Shown here one piece after another: positions 1-10,982 of a stretch of 64,000 bases of DNA. A program made the translations under genes and the position numbers. Each line of letters starts with the position of its first letter. Positions within the stretch are counted from its first letter, which is position 1. The stretch lies in the NCBI GenBank assembly GCA_025093555.1, contig JAIWNF010000033.1:537389-601388 (forward strand), given 5' to 3'. The notes beneath the pieces were generated by a model. The model saw only the letters and a program-made list of their open reading frames with translations. It was not told the DNA's origin and did not search any database. This DNA is from Circinella umbellata (taxonomy: Eukaryota > Mucoromycota > Mucoromycetes > Mucorales > Lichtheimiaceae).

Positions 1-1
1 A

Positions 2-1909
2 ATGACTTTCGACCAACGACAGCAGCAACAACAGTCAGAATACCATAGCAACCAACAGGAATATCAAGAACAGCAGGATGACATGAACTACTATAACTAT
101 AATAGCAATAATAACATTCCACGGAGACAGTTCAACTGCACCTCACCAATCAATTCTATTTATACAACCCCTCGTTCGCTAAGAAGGAACCGAAGCAGGG
201 GTAATAGTCTTGTTGTTCCACGCAGCCCAAGTATTGCCAACACTGAAGATGATGTTTTTGTATCTGCACGTCAAAGTCCTGCTGTGACTCCTTCGCCATC
301 CATGTATAATACTAATAGTCATCAGAATGATGCTCATGCTATTTCCATTATTTTATCCAATGCCGACAACAGTAATAATAATAGCAATATTACTAGTAGC
401 GAATATCCATTTGTTCAACGTACATTAGAAGCACAATTTGCTCCACCTGCAGCATCTTACCAAGTATTTAATTATGTTGTGAGTGTTGTTGACAGTGTAG
501 GACAAACATTGTTCCCTACCATGCAAGATTGGTGTGACAAGTCATTCCTTGCTAAACTCAGCTCTTTTGTGGCCGTTCCTCTCGTGCTGGTTTTCACGTT
601 AACGCTACCTGTGGCTGAACCTGAAGATGTCAAGGTAGATGGCATTGAGGTATTGGATGATAGTAATATCCAGCATAATAATCCTATGAGTGGGGGTGGT
701 GCTGATGAAGATGATATGTCACTATTAAGTCCCGATAGTTGCGCCGCCGGTGGTGGTGGAAATGCTGTTAGTTGCTCGAAAAATTATTTGAGCGTGGCAT
801 CAGCATTTGAAAATGATAGTATGATTTTGTCAGATGATATGATTTCCATAATGGATACTCAGGATAACTATCAACAAAATGAGTGGTGCAGATGGCTATT
901 AGCTCTACAAGCTATTTTTGGTTCGACTTTTCTTGCTTTTAATATGGCCAGTAAGTTATTATTAGTATTCACATATTATATGTTACAATACAATCCCAAC
1001 GAACAAGATTACTTATAATACTTTTTTATGGAAATAGTCAATGATTTTATAGAGCCATGGCATCTTGTATTTGGATTTACTGCTGGTTGCATGATTGCTG
1101 TTCTTATCATGGCCAATACAAGTGCTGATAAACCACCAAAGTGGCGCTGGATGCTATCTTTTGTTGGTTTTTTTGTGGCACTCAATTGGATTTTCTTACT
1201 TGCAAATAACATGGTTGGATTGCTCAAGGCTATAGGAATGGTCTTTAATATAAGTGATGCAATCATGGGTTTGACTGTTTTTGCTTTGGTAAGCTTTCTT
1301 TTCTTCTTTCTCCATTTCTTTCTTTTGTGTGTGTGTGTGTATAATTTTAGTAATTTGAAATTATGCTAATGTTTATATATAATAGGGTAATAGTATTGGT
1401 GATCTTGTCGCAAATACTGCTATCGCAAAGGTGAGCTTTTTCTTTCTTATTAATTCGTTTTGTACAATAATATCAAAGAATGGAAACTCTAGAAAACTAA
1501 CAAAAAAAAATGTACTTGACTTGTACAGATGGGTTTCCCAACCATGGCTATTTCCGCATGCTATGCTGGTCCTCTTTTGAGTAAGTTTTTCATCTTTTTA
1601 TTATTATTTAATAGCAAAATATATAAAAAATAAATTAGAAACTAACACGGATTCACTTTTTCAGATATGGTACTCGGCGTTGGTATTTCATCATCTTATC
1701 AAATCTTCAAAACTGGACAGCCATTTGAATTAGATATTGCACCTACAATCCTTGTTTCTTCAGCAGGACTTATTACGGTGCTATTAAGTACACTCATTGT
1801 TGTTAATCTCAATGGGTATCGTATAAATGAGAATTTAGGTTTTTGGATGATTGGTATTTACACCATTTGTTGTGTCATCAATGTTTCATTGGAGTGCTTT
1901 TCTGCATAA
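2..1909 (+). CDS. Cation/Ca2+ exchanger (CaCA family), 3' part of gene
   Basis: Spliced model: 2-950, 1038-1288, 1386-1430, 1529-1580, 1665-1909, with GT-AG introns and continuous frame, giving 513 visible residues. The sequence shows a Gln/Asn-rich hydrophilic N-terminal part followed by several hydrophobic segments. The C-terminal half carries a motif typical of the alpha-2 repeat of Na+/Ca2+ (or K+-dependent/NCLX-like) exchangers: GNSIGDLVANTAIAK followed by a MGFPTMAISACYAGPLLN segment. The alpha-1 repeat is not present, and the frame is open up to the window edge. The Met at position 2 is therefore probably internal, and the gene begins upstream; the Gln-rich part would be the cytosolic loop between the two repeats. 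Likely role: exchange of Ca2+ against another cation across an internal membrane such as the vacuole or ER. Family assignment is firm; ion specificity and compartment are inferred. Confidence 0.85.
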
Positions 1910-2242
1910 TGATATCATATATAAAATAATAATGTTATTATTATTAATAATTTCTTAATATATTAATCAAAATAAAAATCGATTACTGTATATAATTTAG
2001 CAGTAAAAAGAAAAAAAAATCAGATTTATAGTGCATATATAAAATGATGATTTTTGTTATCCAATAATGTATCGATCTGATTTAAAAAAGTCCAGAATGA
2101 ATGAATGATAATGCAACCTGTTGCATTTACCTCCAAATTCATTTGACGTCCAGTGTTTTTTTTTCACACACTCTTTTTTTCTGTATCAAAAAAGACTTTT
2201 TGAATTTACCCTTTCCAAAACCATTTTAAATGAGAACCTGCG
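1910..2242. other. Intergenic, AT-rich, promoter of the F-box gene
   Basis: There is no ORF. The stretch contains the 3' end of the exchanger gene (poly-A-like AATAAA-rich DNA near 1920-1975) and the pyrimidine-rich leader of the F-box gene. A TGACGTC core (CRE-like) occurs near 2143. No experimental meaning can be given to it. Confidence 0.4.
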
Positions 2243-4092
2243 ATGGCATTCAATGTCAAAACAATGCCGACTTTAGCTCCCGAGCTTCAAGGGGAAATAC
2301 TCCAGTACTTTTCAATACCTGAATGTTGGCGGTTGGCAGGGGTTTGTAAAGGTTGGCGACGTATGGTTTTTAACTGGGAACCTTTTTGGTTTTGCCTATC
2401 TACAAAACCCAATCGATACATTTTTCCAGATATGGCTCCATATAAATCTTTTATGAAGAGTCGAACTGTGAAGCGTATATCTATCCATCATGGTTGTGGT
2501 GATGAGGCTAACATAAAAAATGGCATTTCTTTTATCCAAGAACAAGCTTTTTATGCAATCACTGAAGGTAGCTTAGCACTTTTTTTTTCTTTATAATTAT
2601 GTTTCTAAATATAAAAATATACACCTTCTATGTTGACTTTGTTTGGATTTATATATATGTCACTATGCTACTTTCATTAGTGGATATAGTTGGACGATGT
2701 TTCATAAAAGAAGAGTTTATAAAACTCGCTGATGTATGCGGGAAATCTTTGACACATATCACTATCGGTGGACTTTTCGAAATGGATTCAGACGGTGTAC
2801 GACCTGATATCATATTACAAAGGTGCCCGAACCTTGTTAAGCTTGATTTTAGAGGATCCATATATAATGAAAAGTGGGCCCATCAATTGGCAGGATTTAA
2901 ACACCAAAATTTATCTGACGCATCGCTTCGTTTCTACACTGCTGATTTTGATATACAACCTTTTCTGAAAGCAACGCCAAAACTACGACGTTTATGTTTA
3001 CGTATGAGCAATCCAGGATTGGGTCGATCTTTACCCGAGTCAATACAGAAATATTGTCCAGAACTCGAAGCTTTTATTTTATATATGCACACGGATCAAT
3101 TAGACGATAGTGATGAAAGTAGTCAAAAAACTTTTATGAGTGGAAAACGAATCGTTTATACCGACAGCCCTAAAAATTCAACAGTGATGGGCCCCCAACT
3201 AGAAAAACAGGATCTGAAAGGGTTACAGTATATTGTATTTCAAGAAGAGCTTGCTCATAGTGAAGCATCATCTATCATTTTATTGCCACTTGTTGAGAAA
3301 TTTAACAAGCAGCTTATATCATTGGATCTCGGAAAACCGGGCTGCGTTAATGACGATGTCTTGTCGCATATTTCCGAATTAATATTTCCTTCATTAAAGT
3401 ATCTTACACTCAAAGGATCATCTCCTTGGGACGTTTCAAGTGTATCCAGTCTACGATCCATGTTTGAACATGGTTCTGTACCCAACTTGACGCATATTGC
3501 ATTACATCAATTGGATACTATCGTGGATACTGTACTTGACGCTATTACATCTTCGTGTCCGCACCTACACAGCATATTATTGGATAATTGTCAAGGGATT
3601 ACAACGGATGGTATGATTAGATTTCTTAATCGTCTGACTGGACAGCTACGGGAAATTACTATAGAACAATCTGGGTTTGCATTGACACCAAGAGTTCTAG
3701 AGTGTATGGGAACACAATTACAAGTATTAGAATGTTTAACAATCGAGGCGTTTCAATATGATTTTTTGGCATTGGCGGATGTGGAACGGTATCTTGATAT
3801 TCGAAATCATGAGCAAAAGAAGAAGAAAAATAGCGACAGGAAAATGATGGAAAGATTAGATATTTATTTTGTGTTTGATTCTTCATCGGATTACCCAGGG
3901 AAAGCTCGTGTGGATCGTTTATTAGAAAAAATGGACTCAAGCGCTAAAGAATGGAGCTACACAATGGTAATGCCGTACGAAGAAGTACAAGTGATTCTTG
4001 ATTGTGGTGAAGATATATATGACCAAATCACTCATGTTGAATTTAGGAGAAGAAAAAAAAGAAGAAGCAAAGAGTTATTACAGATAGCTTAG
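2243..4092 (+). CDS. F-box protein with leucine-rich repeats
   Basis: Two exons: 2243-2567 and 2690-4092 (575 aa). An alternative acceptor at 2680 keeps the same frame and adds three residues (V-D-I). Residues about 9-55 match an F-box: an LAPELQGEILQYFSIPECWRLAGVCKGW core with the usual L-x-E-I-L and C-x-x-W pattern. The rest contains irregular LRR-like units such as CPNLVKLDFRG, CPHLHSILLDNCQGIT and PNLTHIALHQL, similar to Amn1/FBXL-type proteins. Expected role: substrate adaptor of an SCF (Skp1-Cul1-F-box) ubiquitin ligase, binding Skp1 through the F-box and a substrate through the LRR fold. The substrate cannot be read from the sequence. The C-terminus is basic. The neighbouring downstream gene converges on it. 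Confidence 0.8.
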
Positions 4093-4671
4093 CAACATAA
4101 TAACATAGTGATTGTTGAAGTATATCTGTATTATATCCCCCCCCCCCTTTCTCTTTATCTCTTTATAATAATGTTACAAAAATTCACATCATCATTGCAT
4201 GTATATATGTATATAGTCATTTTATTTTTATTATGCAAAGATTTAGTATTAATCCAATCTTCTTATTATCTGTATGGTAGCTATGATAAATGGTGATCGT
4301 AATTGTATTATTTTATAAGTTTACTGAATTACTCAATCACAACTGGTAAATCAAAGCAATAGTGGCTTTGTTAACCAAATTATCGTGTAAAATAAATGTC
4401 AAATTCTCTGAAGCTGTGTTTTTAAGAGAAACCACGACCGATTATCAGGCAGCAAACAAGAAACCAAAATAAAATGCATCTGTTCCGACGGATGCAAATG
4501 AATAAATCAGGAGCAAAGCGATCAAATAATTATTAACTGAGGGTTAAGTTGCCAAAAATGCGAACTGTTTTATATTAAACTATTAATGAATAAAGAGCAA
4601 CAGTAACAATAATAATAATAATAACCTTATTTAATTAAACTATGAACATGTGATTATATTTTTATTATTAT
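4093..4671. other. Convergent intergenic region
   Basis: This lies between the 3' ends of the F-box gene (+) and the unknown gene (-). It contains a run of 11 C at 4137-4147, unusual in this AT-rich DNA, and an AAT/ATT microsatellite near 4605-4625. No coding signal is seen. Confidence 0.4.
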
Positions 4672-6816
4672 TTACAAGTCTGTGCCTCCTGCACGTAATT
4701 TATCCAACAAGTTATCCAACTCGATCATTTCTCGATCTTGACCTTGTTGCATTTCACCATCTTGTTGTAAATGATGATGTCTTTTACTACTTTTATAAGT
4801 AACTCGAACATTCATGGGATTCTTTGGTTGATATTGAGGTCTTGAAGAAATGTTCTCATGTTCTTGATTTTTTTCTTTTTCTTGTTCGTCCTCCTGTCCA
4901 AATTCATTTTGCATAATAGCCATCAATTCACGTTGCATTCGATGACGATATTCTTCGTCATCTTCGTCCATCATTTTAGTTGTTTCTACCATGGTTTCTT
5001 CTCCTTCTCCTCCATCATCCTCATCCTCGTCGTCATCATCAAAATTATACTTTCGCAGTGATGGACAATTTGATGATTGTATTGATACAGCACCTGTTGC
5101 TCCTCGTAGCTTGGAAACCAGATTTCGTTTTCGTTTTACTGGTAATTGTTGTTGTTGTTGTTGTAGTGATGGTACTGATAATGAGCATTCTTCTGTTTCC
5201 TTCACGATTTCTTCAGAAAACGTGGGCGCAGAAAAAGGTTGAGATCGATCCAATGATGTTCGGTAGAAGGTGCTGATAAGTATTTCCGGTGCAAAACGGA
5301 CACGCCTTCCTGATGATGATGGTGTATCGCTTTTAGATTTTTTTAATGAGAGTGGTTTCCGTTTTTGTTGATGTTGTTGATTTCTTGGTCGTAGTGGTTC
5401 TTTAGGGATTGTATATGCACTATTAGCTTGAGATACATTTCTTTTCAGTGGCTTCTTATCACGTTCATTATTGTTTTTAGCTGGAAAAGAAGAAGAGGAA
5501 GACAAAGATAGAGGTGGAGTAGATGTTATTTTGAGTTCTACAATATTGGTATCATCATCTTCAGGAAAATCAAAAATATCAAATTGCGTTTGTTTAGCGT
5601 TCTTTTTTACTGTTTCTGGTACTGCAGGTGCTTCAGGTGCCGCTACTGTCGTTGTTACTATGGGTGGTTGCTTTGTAGGCGATTGGTATTTTTTCGTTAC
5701 CTTTGGAGTATTATTTTCTAAAGAAAAATCAAAAATATCAAATGAAGTATTACTGTTGCCTTGAGATGATTGCTTTTCAACAAAACGAGGTGAAATAGAT
5801 GGGGTTGGTATTTCTGGTATTTTAAATACGTCAAATGAGGAGGAGGAGGAGGAGGAGGAGGGAGAGGAAGAAAAAGATGGTTCTTGGGATGATGATATGA
5901 TGGTGTTTGTAATTACAGATCCTGGCTCTAAATAGACATTAGATGTTACATTGTTTTCTTTATTTGTATAGTTGTTGTTGATGATGGCGATGCTACTCAA
6001 CGTATCGATATCGACTACAGACTGTGGTGTTGGTTGGATGGGAATAAAAGAATTATTACAGCCTATTTGCCTTGACTCAATAGTACTAATATCTGATCCG
6101 TTATTACTAGACGGTCTGAACTCTTGCTGCTGTTGCTGTTGCTGCTGTACCTGTGGTTGTAGTAACGCAAGAGGGTCAGGTGCCGACGGTGGTGCTGATA
6201 CGTTTTGTTCAAACGTACTTCCCAACGTCATCCAATCAAAAGGTGTATCTAATATTGATGGTAAAGGCTGTGAGGGAATTTGAAACGATGTATCAAATAG
6301 TTGATATTGTTGTTGTACACGCTGAGAAGTTTCGAGGAGATTTGCAGAAACCAAGGTACTACTATTATTTTCGATAGTTGGGACAGAAAATGACGAAGTT
6401 GATCGTTCTTGATATTCTACTACTGAAGAGGATTGAACTACTGGTTGAATAGTTGGTGACGATAATGCTATACTAATTGACTGCTGGGGCTGTAGCGCTT
6501 GCGGTATTTCCAGCTGTTGCTGCTGTGGTGGTAGCTCTTCTTCAAAAGTAATATCTCGTGTGTTTATCTCAAGCTGTTTGTCCAGAAAAGTTGATATTGG
6601 ATGCTGTATACTAGTAGTAGTACTAAAAGTATCGTAACTGATATTATTCCCCAGTTTAACACCAGGTGACGATCGGGTAATAGTGTTAGTAGAAAGAATT
6701 GGTTCGTCTAGATCGGAATCGTCATCACTTAAAGTCGCTGGAAGAGGATCAATCCGCTTGCGTTTATAAGTAGTGATTGTGGTAGGTCTCCTGCTATAGC
6801 CAAAGTTGGAGAACAT
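4672..6816 (-). CDS. Unrecognised low-complexity acidic/Ser-Gln-rich protein with KEN and RVxF-like motifs
   Basis: Single-exon frame. The start is chosen at the ATG at 6816 (MFSNFGYSRRP), because the longer frame up to 7002 reads through hydrophobic promoter-like DNA with poor coding character. This gives 714 aa. I do not recognise the family. Visible features: early basic stretch TYKRKR; poly-Gln and poly-Ser tracts; a KEN tripeptide (NKENN) encoded near 5952-5966; three related FD(I/V)F motifs (FDVF, FDIFDF, FDIFDF); a GRRVRFAPEI segment near 5290-5312 that fits the RVxF protein-phosphatase-1 docking pattern; an acidic tract (FDDDDEDEDDGGEGEE); and a C-terminal helix-like segment EMIELDNLLDKLRAG. 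KEN boxes and RVxF motifs are common in cell-cycle proteins, but short motifs arise by chance in disordered proteins. A regulated nuclear role is a guess only. Confidence 0.65.
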   Translation of the reverse strand: MFSNFGYSRRPTTITTYKRKRIDPLPATLSDDDSDLDEPILSTNTITRSSPGVKLGNNISYDTFSTTTSIQHPISTFLDKQLEINTRDITFEEELPPQQQQLEIPQALQPQQSISIALSSPTIQPVVQSSSVVEYQERSTSSFSVPTIENNSSTLVSANLLETSQRVQQQYQLFDTSFQIPSQPLPSILDTPFDWMTLGSTFEQNVSAPPSAPDPLALLQPQVQQQQQQQQEFRPSSNNGSDISTIESRQIGCNNSFIPIQPTPQSVVDIDTLSSIAIINNNYTNKENNVTSNVYLEPGSVITNTIISSSQEPSFSSSPSSSSSSSSFDVFKIPEIPTPSISPRFVEKQSSQGNSNTSFDIFDFSLENNTPKVTKKYQSPTKQPPIVTTTVAAPEAPAVPETVKKNAKQTQFDIFDFPEDDDTNIVELKITSTPPLSLSSSSSFPAKNNNERDKKPLKRNVSQANSAYTIPKEPLRPRNQQHQQKRKPLSLKKSKSDTPSSSGRRVRFAPEILISTFYRTSLDRSQPFSAPTFSEEIVKETEECSLSVPSLQQQQQQLPVKRKRNLVSKLRGATGAVSIQSSNCPSLRKYNFDDDDEDEDDGGEGEETMVETTKMMDEDDEEYRHRMQRELMAIMQNEFGQEDEQEKEKNQEHENISSRPQYQPKNPMNVRVTYKSSKRHHHLQQDGEMQQGQDREMIELDNLLDKLRAGGTDL

Positions 6817-7233
6817 TTTCTGATTATGATTATAATAGATGCTCTTGTATATAAAGAGAAATAAGTATGAACGTTTTAAAGGAGATGGTAATACAAAAAA
6901 AAGAGAAAAATTTAAAAATAATAAAAAAACACGAACGCGTGTGTGTAATATCGCGTTTTTTCTTTTTTGCAGCAGGAAATAAAACTCCTGATTACTGGAC
7001 AAAAAAGGTCGATTTCAGTCACAGTAGCGTTGCACACGAATTAACCATAAAAATATATTGTCATGATACAATATCATATGGAGTTGTTTAGATAACTTCT
7101 TTTACCATTTTTCTTTGTAATATATGTAAAATAATGTAGGCTGTGTGGTGTACACATGGAGTTGTGTTGACGAGAAAAAAAATCCAAGAGATGGAGCAGG
7201 GGGTATATATACACATTTCAGAATAAACCATTT
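6817..7233. promoter_or_regulatory. Upstream region of the unknown gene / 3' flank of the TFIP11 homologue
   Basis: This is non-coding between two minus-strand genes. No defined element is recognised. A longer reading frame runs into it from the downstream gene but lacks coding character. Confidence 0.3.
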
Positions 7234-9525
7234 CTAATTTTTAACAACAGGTTGACCATTTGCAGCCATAGCCATCATATCTAATCCTTTTCTGAAGCAA
7301 GCAGAAACACGCTCGTTCTCTTCCAACTCATATGAACCAAATACTTGGCGCCACCATAAATACCATTCACGAACTTCATCATAATTAACTCGGTCTCTTG
7401 ATAATGTAAGCCACTTGTACAAAACATCCAACCATTTTGAAAAGAACTCGTTCTCGATTAATTGTGACAAGGTATGTTCCGATAATATATCTTTCCATGC
7501 CATACACCAAATAAGAGGTTCCAGTTGTTGTTCTCTTGGGTTCACCATAAATTCGTCCCGCATTACACGTGTAAGTTTTGGTAATATTGATTTGTTGACA
7601 AATGATTCCATTTGCTGAGAGGTCCAAACATCTTTCCAGGGAACAATGATATGTAACGCTGATTCATCAGATGGATGCCAGACCCGCAAGACAACACCCA
7701 ATTTATGTCGAATGCTCGTGAATAAGTCACCTAATCTCCAGGCCTCCAAGACAGGTAACCATGGATGAATCCATGTATGAATCATTTCAGGATCGTTACG
7801 TGGATCCCAATCAGATACAGCATGGGAAATCTTGGGTAAGATTAGTTGATTCACAATGTTTTCAAAAATAAAACGAGGCAAAAGTGGTTTCCACGCTTCT
7901 AACAGTTGAACAAGTGGATCAGGATCTCGGATGTTCCATTGGTTGCTATTTAGAAAAAAAAGGAAAAATAAATAAATGATAAACCAAAATTTGAAATGCG
8001 CATATCTATAGCATGAGTATATTCACTATCACCCAATAAGAAAAAAAAATACTTACTTAATTGCACTACGAACTCGAACTAGCCAAATAGTATTCATCAT
8101 AGTTTCATAAGGGGTTGCTTTTGGATTTTCTTTTGAGCGTGGTCGAGGTACCATTAATCCAGTTTCGTCCCTGATTGGATCGTCATTACTGACTAGCAGC
8201 TGTCGCCACTTTTGTACATCAGCCACACCCCAAGTAGGATCTGCTAATACATCCCACCGAGCCGATTTGAGTTTCATCATAGGCGCCCACACAGCTACAA
8301 CCAACTGATCCAAACCAAGTTGCTCAATTTCAACACTGTACTTTTGTTGCATTTGTTCAAAAACATGACCAAATAATGCAGTGATATTTGCTTGTTCATA
8401 AGCACCAGTAGCTAAAGCATTCTTTGATATCTTTTTCAATTCTAAAGCCATTTCCTTGACATCTTGAACCTTGCCTTGACGAATATTTTCTGCTGCCATC
8501 CGCTCCCGTATTATAGCACATTCTTCTTCCATCGTCTTAAGACGTAATGCATTGGATTGCTTGTCTCTTGATAAGTTTTCAAGATCCCCTTTAGCAAGAT
8601 CCATAATAAGTCGTAAATTATGACGTAGTTCAGGTAATCGTGTTGTTGTTTCAATCCAAGTAGCTGATTGCTGTAAATCTGCCATGGTGACTTCTTTGAT
8701 TTGTGGGCCTGTCATATCAATAATCTTTTGTTGTGTTGCAGGTTGTTCGTGTTGCATACGGCCATCATCGTTTGTTGTTTCAGCAAGAATGGTTGCAGCT
8801 GTTTTAAATACTTGTTTAGGTTTTCGAGTTTTCGTTCGTTTCCATGCTTCACGTTTTTCTGGTTGTTGTTTTGATGGTTCTGTTACGTCTTCCATTTCTT
8901 CATCTTCATCACTAGATACAATTTCACCACGTAGTTTTGCTTCTCTCCTTTGTTCTTCCGTACGTTCACTAAATCCCCTGAAACCAATACCCATTTGCTT
9001 AGGTCGAAGCTTTGTTTCAATTGGATTGACGATACCAGAACCTTCTTCACCTAAACCTTCACCAGAACGCCAACCCATTTTTTCCAACATGCGTTGGCCA
9101 AATCCAGTTGTATATGTATTAAATTTGCCAAATTCTGAACTGGGTTGTACTTTTTTTACTGGTTTTCGTTCTTGACGTTTTGCAGCCGGTGGTGCCATTG
9201 ACGACGATGGTTCGGGTGATGCTGACGCAGGCGAAGCTGTTGTTGATTTACTTTTTGCTGTGGTAAAATTCATAAATGCATTGGCCATGTTTGATCCACT
9301 AGCACTGCCCAGCCCTAAACCACCATGACCAAAAGTTTCTTCTTCTTCATCGTCAGTATAATCTTCACCAAAACGTTTTCGTTTTTTGTTTTTGTTGTTA
9401 TGTTGTCCATAAAAGCCTTCGGCTTCTTCGTCTAGATCTTGATCTGTGATATCGAATCGGATACGACCTCCTTCATCATCAGAGGAGTCATCACCTTCGT
9501 CCATAAATTGTTTACGACGTCCCAT
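7234..9525 (-). CDS. TFIP11/Ntr1-type G-patch splicing factor
   Basis: Two exons: 9525-8057 and 7945-7234 (726 aa). The junction restores NNQWNIRDPDPLVQLLEAW, a hallmark of the family. The N-terminus is acidic and tuftelin-interacting-protein-like (residues 1-40, RIRFDITDQDLDEEAEGFYG). A G-patch follows at about 141-182 (GFGQRMLEKMGWRSGEGLG ... MGIGFRGF). The C-terminal half has a GC-factor-like helical domain with conserved W/P-rich blocks (WDPRNDPEMIHTWIHPWLP). Members activate the DEAH helicase Prp43/DHX15 through the G-patch to disassemble post-catalytic and defective spliceosomes in the nucleus. The length is close to animal TFIP11 (about 840) and yeast Ntr1 (about 710). The intron has a canonical GTAAGT donor. 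Nothing is visibly damaged. Confidence 0.92.
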
Positions 9526-10982
9526 TATTATATGTTTAGTTTAGATTTTCTTTGGAAAAAAAACTATAGCCAAGAAAAAAAAAGTCAAGTTGTTTGAATG
9601 ACACGCTTAAAAAATATAAAGGCAGAGAAAGAATTTTTAATACCCGTACATAAGATGTTAAAGCAGCAGAAAAAAAAAATTGGTCATTGCTTTTATCATA
9701 CACTTTCTATCTTATCATATTGCTTTCTAGGACGATTAAGAAATACAAATCAATAATAAGAAATGTCGAATATAAATATAGTACACTACTGATTATCTTG
9801 TCTAGAAACACCCTTTTTAGGATATTTAAGAGAACTCCATCGCATATCAAATTAAAAAAGCTGTGGTTCCTTTAATGAGTCCATGACACATTATTATACT
9901 TGTTTACTATTATTAATATTATTATCAGCTCCTGCATAAGTATTGTCCATATGTACACTTTCCTCCAAAATGAATATAGATATGTGCCATCTGGGAACCC
10001 CTACTTCGATGGTAATCAATTTTCATGGTAACACGTATTACATACACTAGGGATGTGTCCATCTCTTTTTTTTTATCTATTTAGTCATGAATATAAAATG
10101 TGTGCTAAAAAACCATTTTTTAAACCGATATCCCTCAGTAACATCAAGCTTGAAGAAGATAGATAATATTTTCGTCGGAAATGTATGATGTAGTATATAT
10201 AAAGTCGTAAAAAACTTACATAATTTTAAGTTCGTAGTAACAGGAGGAAAGGTGCTAACTACTTTTATACAAGCACTAATACTTTTTCCTTTTTTTTTTT
10301 ACCAAGTGCTACGACAACTACAAACAAGAAGGAAAAAGTAAAGTGTAAACAGTTTATAATCTAGTAAATGCATATTTTATTATAGCAAGATGGATTTTAA
10401 TTAGGCGCATTACTAGACTCTAGATAAATCTTTGAATAAGATAATAAAAAAGCTCAAGTTTGGTTACTCTTAATTCAAAATAGCAATCCACTTTTGAATT
10501 AATACAAAATACTGTTATATAATAGAATTTTCGATAATATGGTAATTGATATGCATTTGTCAGGTTACCACGTTCTATATATTTTTTTAAAGAATTGAAA
10601 GCGCGGTTAATTTTCTTAAAAAGTGCCTTTTTCTTTTTTTCGTTTGTTTCACGTGAAATGTTCTATCCCTTATGCTGTTATGGATACACAGCATAAAAAT
10701 GGGAATTCGATAAATCTATAAGCCTTGTTTTATATATAAATATGTAATATGGAGTTTAATGCTAATGAAACGTTTTGGCAGTAATATGAAAAATAAAAAT
10801 CAGCGCAGAAGGAATATGAAGAAAGCGGCAACTAAAATAGACGACCTTTCTAAATTAAAAATCGTAAATTGACATATTCAATCAAACTAAAAAGTAACCC
10901 TTTTCGTTCCTTTTGTTCTATTTTTCTATTTATATTTTCACTCTTTATTACTTTTTTTATTCTTTGATTTATAATATAATAA
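9526..10982. promoter_or_regulatory. Divergent promoter region (TFIP11 homologue / STK32-like kinase)
   Basis: About 1.46 kb without a convincing ORF between divergent genes. It is AT-rich with poly-A/T tracts. The one clear regulatory-looking feature is the 12-bp perfect palindrome at 10647-10658 described separately. Confidence 0.45.
10647..10658. promoter_or_regulatory. Palindromic E-box TTTCACGTGAAA
   Basis: This is a perfect 12-bp palindrome centred on CACGTG, 325 bp upstream of the kinase start. CACGTG is the core site of many bHLH factors. Its use here is inferred from position only. Confidence 0.35.

Noticed and set aside
4858..5276. Plus-strand Phe/Ser/Val-rich frames
   Set aside because: Shadows of the low-complexity minus-strand gene at 4672-6816.
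6817..7002. N-terminal extension of the unknown gene (MSSNQEFYF...)
   Set aside because: Phe/Leu/Tyr-rich reading of AT-rich leader DNA; the Met at 6816 begins the protein-like part.
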